Assembly: GCA_937896505.1 (NCBI GenBank)
Contig: CALBNP010000180.1
Coordinates: 1-17,265, forward strand
Direction of reading: 5' to 3'
Source of the DNA: an uncultured Bacteroidales bacterium
GTDB lineage: Bacteria; Bacteroidota; Bacteroidia; Bacteroidales; F082
DNA: 17,265 nucleotides
In this document: positions 14,627 through 17,265 of the stretch, in pieces
Numbering within the stretch: the stretch's first letter is position 1
Layout: the number at the start of each line of letters is the position of its first letter
Program-made: the position numbers and the translations under genes
Notes under the pieces: model-generated
Seen by the model: only the letters and a program-made list of their open reading frames with translations
What the model was told of the DNA's origin: nothing
Database searches by the model: none

Positions 14627-14661
14627 AAATCGGTTCGCAAGGTACGCTCACAAACCGATTT
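14627..14661 (-). terminator. Probable rho-independent terminator of pepT
   Basis: AAATCGGTT (14627-14635) and AACCGATTT (14653-14661) are a perfect 9-bp inverted repeat with a 17-nt loop. On the minus strand the stem is followed by GTTTATTTTT. It lies 20 nt past the pepT stop. The large loop makes it weaker than usual, so some read-through is possible. Confidence 0.6.
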
Positions 14662-14681
14662 ATTCAACGAATTGGCCTATT

Positions 14682-15905
14682 TTATGCCTCAGCCTGGAAT
14701 AAAGTGATGATATTCAGAATCACTTCTGAGGCTTTCATCATGCTTTCAAGCGGAACATATTCCAGCTTGCCGTGGAAATTGTGGCCGCCAGCAAAAATGT
14801 TCGGGCAAGGCAAACCCATGAACGAAAGGTTAGCGCCATCGGTGCCACCGCGGATGGGTTGCACTTTCGGCTTCACGCCAGCCATTTCGATAGCCTTGAT
14901 GGCACGCTCAACGATGAAGAAATGAGGCTCAACTTCCTGACGCATATTGTAATACTGATGCTTCAGCTCGAGTTTCACGACATCGCCATATTTCTTGTTA
15001 AGGAATTCGGCAACCGAAGTGATGAGGGCTTTCTTCTCTTCAAACTTTGCCCTGTCGTGGTCGCGGATAATGTACGACATCGTGGTTTCTTCAACCGTTC
15101 CATTGATTTCGGTCAAGTGGAAGAAACCTTCGTAGCCTTGCGTGTAACGCGGGCGCTGCTCGACGGGCAACATGGCGTTGAGTTCCATGGCAATCAGCAT
15201 CGAGTTAACCATCTTGTCCTTGCCATAGCCGGGGTGGATGTTGCTACCTTGCACATGAATCTTGGCAGCGGCGGCATTGAAGTTTTCGTATTCCAGTTCG
15301 CCGATTTCGCCGCCGTCCATCGTGTAGGCATACTTGGCGCCAAATCTCTTGACATCGAATTTCGCCACGCCGCGGCCGATTTCCTCGTCGGGCGTGAAGC
15401 CAATCTTGATTTCGCCATGCTTGAAGTCGGGGTGTTCCATCATATATTGTGCGGCATACATGATTTCGGCCACGCCAGCCTTGTCGTCGGCACCGAGCAA
15501 AGTCGTGCCATCGGTGGTAATCATCGTTTGGCCTTTATACTGCTGCATCTCAGGAAATTCCGAAACGCGCAAGACGATGTTCTTTTCGGTATTCAAGACG
15601 ATGTCGCCACCGTCATAGTTTTCAACGATTTGCGGCTTAATATTGGTTCCCGAAGCATCAGGTGATGTATCCACATGGGCGATGAATCCGATGGCCGGAA
15701 TTTCGACATCCACATTGGAAGGGATGGTAGCCATCACATAGCCGTATTCGTCAAGTTCAGCCTTGATGCCCATGGATTGCAGTTCGTCGCGTAACATGCG
15801 CAGCAAGTCGAATTGCTTTTCGCTACTTGGCTGTGTTTCAGAGTTTTCGTCTGAGGTCGTCTCAACGGAGACATATCTCAAGAATTTGTCTAATAACTTT
15901 TCCAT
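14682..15905 (-). CDS. pepT: Peptidase T (M20 family tripeptidase)
   Basis: Cytoplasmic dizinc aminopeptidase that removes the N-terminal residue of tripeptides, finishing peptide breakdown. It is 407 residues, the usual PepT length. Start is the ATG at 15905 (MEKLLDKFLRYV); a GTG 24 nt upstream sits inside the promoter box and is rejected. The metal and catalytic residues are in the expected order: GFIAHVDTSPD (73-83, His77, Asp79 beside the active site), LLGADDKAGVAE (136-147, Asp140), FTPDEEIGRG (170-179, Glu174 as general base with Glu175 beside it), TMDGGEIGE (195-203, Asp197) and GGHNFHGKLE (373-382, His378). IRGGTDGANLSF (351-362) is another PepT block. It has its own promoter and terminator, and no functional link to its neighbours is evident. 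Confidence 0.96.
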   Translation of the reverse strand: MEKLLDKFLRYVSVETTSDENSETQPSSEKQFDLLRMLRDELQSMGIKAELDEYGYVMATIPSNVDVEIPAIGFIAHVDTSPDASGTNIKPQIVENYDGGDIVLNTEKNIVLRVSEFPEMQQYKGQTMITTDGTTLLGADDKAGVAEIMYAAQYMMEHPDFKHGEIKIGFTPDEEIGRGVAKFDVKRFGAKYAYTMDGGEIGELEYENFNAAAAKIHVQGSNIHPGYGKDKMVNSMLIAMELNAMLPVEQRPRYTQGYEGFFHLTEINGTVEETTMSYIIRDHDRAKFEEKKALITSVAEFLNKKYGDVVKLELKHQYYNMRQEVEPHFFIVERAIKAIEMAGVKPKVQPIRGGTDGANLSFMGLPCPNIFAGGHNFHGKLEYVPLESMMKASEVILNIITLFQAEA

Positions 15906-15928
15906 GATGATTTTGAATTTGTTTGGCA

Positions 15929-15936
15929 CAAAAATA
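15929..15936 (-). promoter_or_regulatory. Putative -7 box of pepT
   Basis: The minus strand reads TATTTTTG, matching TAnnTTTG, 23 nt before the pepT ATG. It decides against the upstream in-frame GTG as a start. Confidence 0.55.
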
Positions 15937-15971
15937 GGAAAAGCATTTGTATCATCATGGTTTTAGGGAAT

Positions 15972-16007
15972 AAAAAAAATCACGGCCAGCTTCCCGACCG
16001 TGATTTT
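15972..16007 (-). terminator. Rho-independent terminator of the yitT-family gene
   Basis: AAAATCACGG (minus-strand 16007-15998) pairs with CCGTGATTTT (15985-15976) around a 12-nt loop; the stem runs straight into eight T residues (15979-15972). It starts 22 nt past the stop at 16030. A strong, classical structure. Confidence 0.9.
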
Positions 16008-16029
16008 CAACTTAAAAAACCTAAGACAC

Positions 16030-16989
16030 TTATCGTGACTCGGCATGTTTTTTCGATTTCTTCCTGTCTTTTGCCCAAAGACCATATACTTCGCTCACAT
16101 TACCGGCGGTTGTGAAAGCGTTGATTTCGTTCTCGTTAAGGAATTCCATCAGCGACGAGAACTCGTCTTTGGTCAAAAGGGCTTCCAGTTCGATGGACTT
16201 TTCGTTGGTGTAACCGCCAATCACTTCGTAGAGCGTACAACCACGCTTCAGGTCGTCGATGATGTAACGGCGCACGCGGTCGTAGTCTTTCGTGACGACG
16301 CAGACGCGTTTGCGGTTGTTGAGGCTTGCGGTGAAGTAATCGACCACAAGGCCGTTAATCCAAGTACCGATAAGACCGATGACGACCATGCGGAATGGGT
16401 TGATGGCGAAAGCCGAAAGACAGATGATGGCACCTGCAATGGAGACCGACTTGCCAATGTCGAAATGCATGTATTTGTTGACGATTTTGGCCAAGATGTC
16501 GAGGCCGCCTGTAGATGCATTGATGGAGAACATCAGGGCTTGGGCTGCGCTGAGCATCAGCACGAAGCAGCAGAGGTCGAACCAAGGGTCACCCATGACC
16601 GATTCGGCTCCGGTAATGGGGTTTGGAGTCGCGAAAGTCTGCCAAGGCAAGACTGCATCCCAGAAGTCGGTCAAAGGACCAAGAATCATGGCGGAATAAA
16701 CCGTCTTCAAGCCAAATTCCTTGCCAATGAGGAAGTAAGCCAAAATCAGCAAGATGGCATTGATGACCATGATGACTACGGAAAGACTGAGATGGATGCC
16801 CATGTTCTCGAAAATGCCACACAGCACGATGGAGAGACCCGAGATGGTTCCCACAATCAGCTTGCTTGGGACAAGAAAATAATAGACGGCTGCTGCAGTA
16901 AGAAGCATGCCGAGGGTCATAATGATAAGTTCAATCCAGAACTTCCTGCTGGCCAAAGCGTGGCCAACTTCGCTTAAAACTTTATTCAT
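16030..16989 (-). CDS. YitT-family membrane protein (DUF161 repeats plus DUF2179)
   Basis: A 319-residue integral inner-membrane protein of unknown biochemical role. Five to six hydrophobic segments cover about 18-220 (18-40, 43-62, 67-88, 138-158, 181-222). They include the two DUF161-type halves, LIVGTISGLSIV (44-55) and INASTGGLDILAKIV (156-170), each with the typical G-x-x-x-G or TGG-D turn. Residues about 228-302 form the soluble DUF2179 domain (VCVVTKDYDRVR, GCTLYEVIGGYT, NAFTTAGNVSEVYG), which resembles GlnB-like small-ligand folds. The C-terminus is very basic (KDRKKSKKHAESR). It is a single-gene unit, divergent from the radical SAM gene and closed by a strong terminator. The family call is firm; no substrate is known. 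Confidence 0.93.
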   Translation of the reverse strand: MNKVLSEVGHALASRKFWIELIIMTLGMLLTAAAVYYFLVPSKLIVGTISGLSIVLCGIFENMGIHLSLSVVIMVINAILLILAYFLIGKEFGLKTVYSAMILGPLTDFWDAVLPWQTFATPNPITGAESVMGDPWFDLCCFVLMLSAAQALMFSINASTGGLDILAKIVNKYMHFDIGKSVSIAGAIICLSAFAINPFRMVVIGLIGTWINGLVVDYFTASLNNRKRVCVVTKDYDRVRRYIIDDLKRGCTLYEVIGGYTNEKSIELEALLTKDEFSSLMEFLNENEINAFTTAGNVSEVYGLWAKDRKKSKKHAESR

Positions 16990-17041
16990 ATCGTTGATTT
17001 ATAATTATTTACAAACTTTTTAACGCATTTTTTTGAGGGTG

Positions 17042-17049
17042 CAAAAGTC
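17042..17049 (-). promoter_or_regulatory. Weak candidate -7 box of the yitT-family gene
   Basis: The minus strand reads GACTTTTG, one mismatch from TAnnTTTG, 52 nt before the ATG. The 191-nt divergent gap 16990-17180 shows nothing else beyond AT-rich sequence and the promoter facing the other way. Confidence 0.35.
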
Positions 17050-17156
17050 GGAATTATTTTCGAGATAAAAAACTTGGTTTGGAAATAAATCTTTCCTATG
17101 CGAGAAATGGAGATTTTATCAATGTCCTAACAATATGTCCATTCACAAATTATTCC

Positions 17157-17164
17157 TACCTTTG
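17157..17164 (+). promoter_or_regulatory. Putative -7 box of the ygiQ-like gene
   Basis: TACCTTTG is an exact TAnnTTTG match 16 nt before the ATG at 17181. No clear -33 element. Confidence 0.55.
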
Positions 17165-17180
17165 CATAAAATATCAAACG

Positions 17181-17265
17181 ATGAACCTATTAGACTGGTT
17201 GCCGATAACGAAAAAAGAGACCGACCTGCGCGGCTGGGACGAGGTGGATGTGGTTTTCATCACGG
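17181..17265 (+). CDS. YgiQ-family radical SAM protein, N-terminal fragment
   Basis: Only 28 codons before the right edge. They read MNLLDWLPITKKETDLRGWD, then EVDVVFIT, which matches the start of YgiQ-type radical SAM proteins (family: LPxTKKEMxxRGWDxxDxxxVTGDAYVDHP). The CxxxCxxC cluster motif and the rest lie outside the window. The function of the family is not established. The call rests on this short stretch. Confidence 0.7.
   Translation, partial: MNLLDWLPITKKETDLRGWDEVDVVFIT

Noticed and set aside
14772..15665. 297-codon plus-strand frame
   Set aside because: Antisense to peptidase T, which carries all expected catalytic residues.
16045..16977. 310-codon plus-strand frame
   Set aside because: Fully antisense to the yitT-family gene, rich in His and Asp as expected from an antisense frame, with no recognisable domain.

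Overview
The window looks like a chromosomal segment of a Bacteroidales bacterium (Bacteroidetes; Bacteroides/Prevotella-like). The supporting signs are the suf gene order B-C-D-S, a fimbrillin-like lipoprotein with a C-terminal lectin-like domain, and repeated TAnnTTTG boxes (the Bacteroidetes -7 promoter element) just upstream of most transcription units. Codon use and base composition look even across the main genes. I see no tRNA, rRNA, CRISPR array or intact insertion sequence.

Layout. (1) Positions 1-3826, minus strand: the Fe-S cluster assembly operon sufB-sufC-sufD-sufS, reading right to left, with sufS running off the left edge. SufD is unusually short, and small repeats sit in two of the operon's gaps. 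(2) Positions 3827-4183: a regulatory and repeat-rich gap holding the suf promoter box, two small repeat structures and a terminator for the next gene. (3) Positions 4184-6248, minus strand: two surface genes. One encodes a 143-residue secreted protein with five tryptophans spaced exactly 18 residues apart and a C-terminal sorting-like tail. The other encodes a 523-residue lipoprotein with a fimbrillin-like part and a FISUMP-like C-terminal domain. (4) Positions 6249-6906: a degraded gap with the tail of a DUF4143 ATPase gene and three copies of a motif centred on ATGCGCAT. (5) Positions 6907-11204, plus strand: a tightly packed operon of a membrane-anchored PHP-domain protein and two GT-C (GT39-like) glycosyltransferases. 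(6) Positions 11221-16989, minus strand and convergent with the previous operon: a DUF2079 membrane protein, an LTA-synthase-type sulfatase-fold phosphotransferase, peptidase T and a YitT-family membrane protein, each apparently with its own promoter box. (7) Positions 17181-17265, plus strand: the first codons of a YgiQ-type radical SAM gene, cut by the right edge.

How they fit together. The suf genes make and load Fe-S clusters in the cytoplasm. Regions 3, 5 and part of 6 concern the envelope. The PHP protein, the two GT-C enzymes, the DUF2079 protein and the LTA-synthase-like enzyme are all predicted to act on the periplasmic face of the inner membrane. Together they could build or trim a lipid-linked glycan or decorate it with a phospho-group; this is inference from topology and neighbourhood. 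The least explained items are the 18-residue-repeat secreted protein with its lipoprotein neighbour, the periplasmic PHP protein fused into a glycosyltransferase operon, the compact SufD, and the ATGCGCAT repeats upstream of the glycosyltransferase operon.
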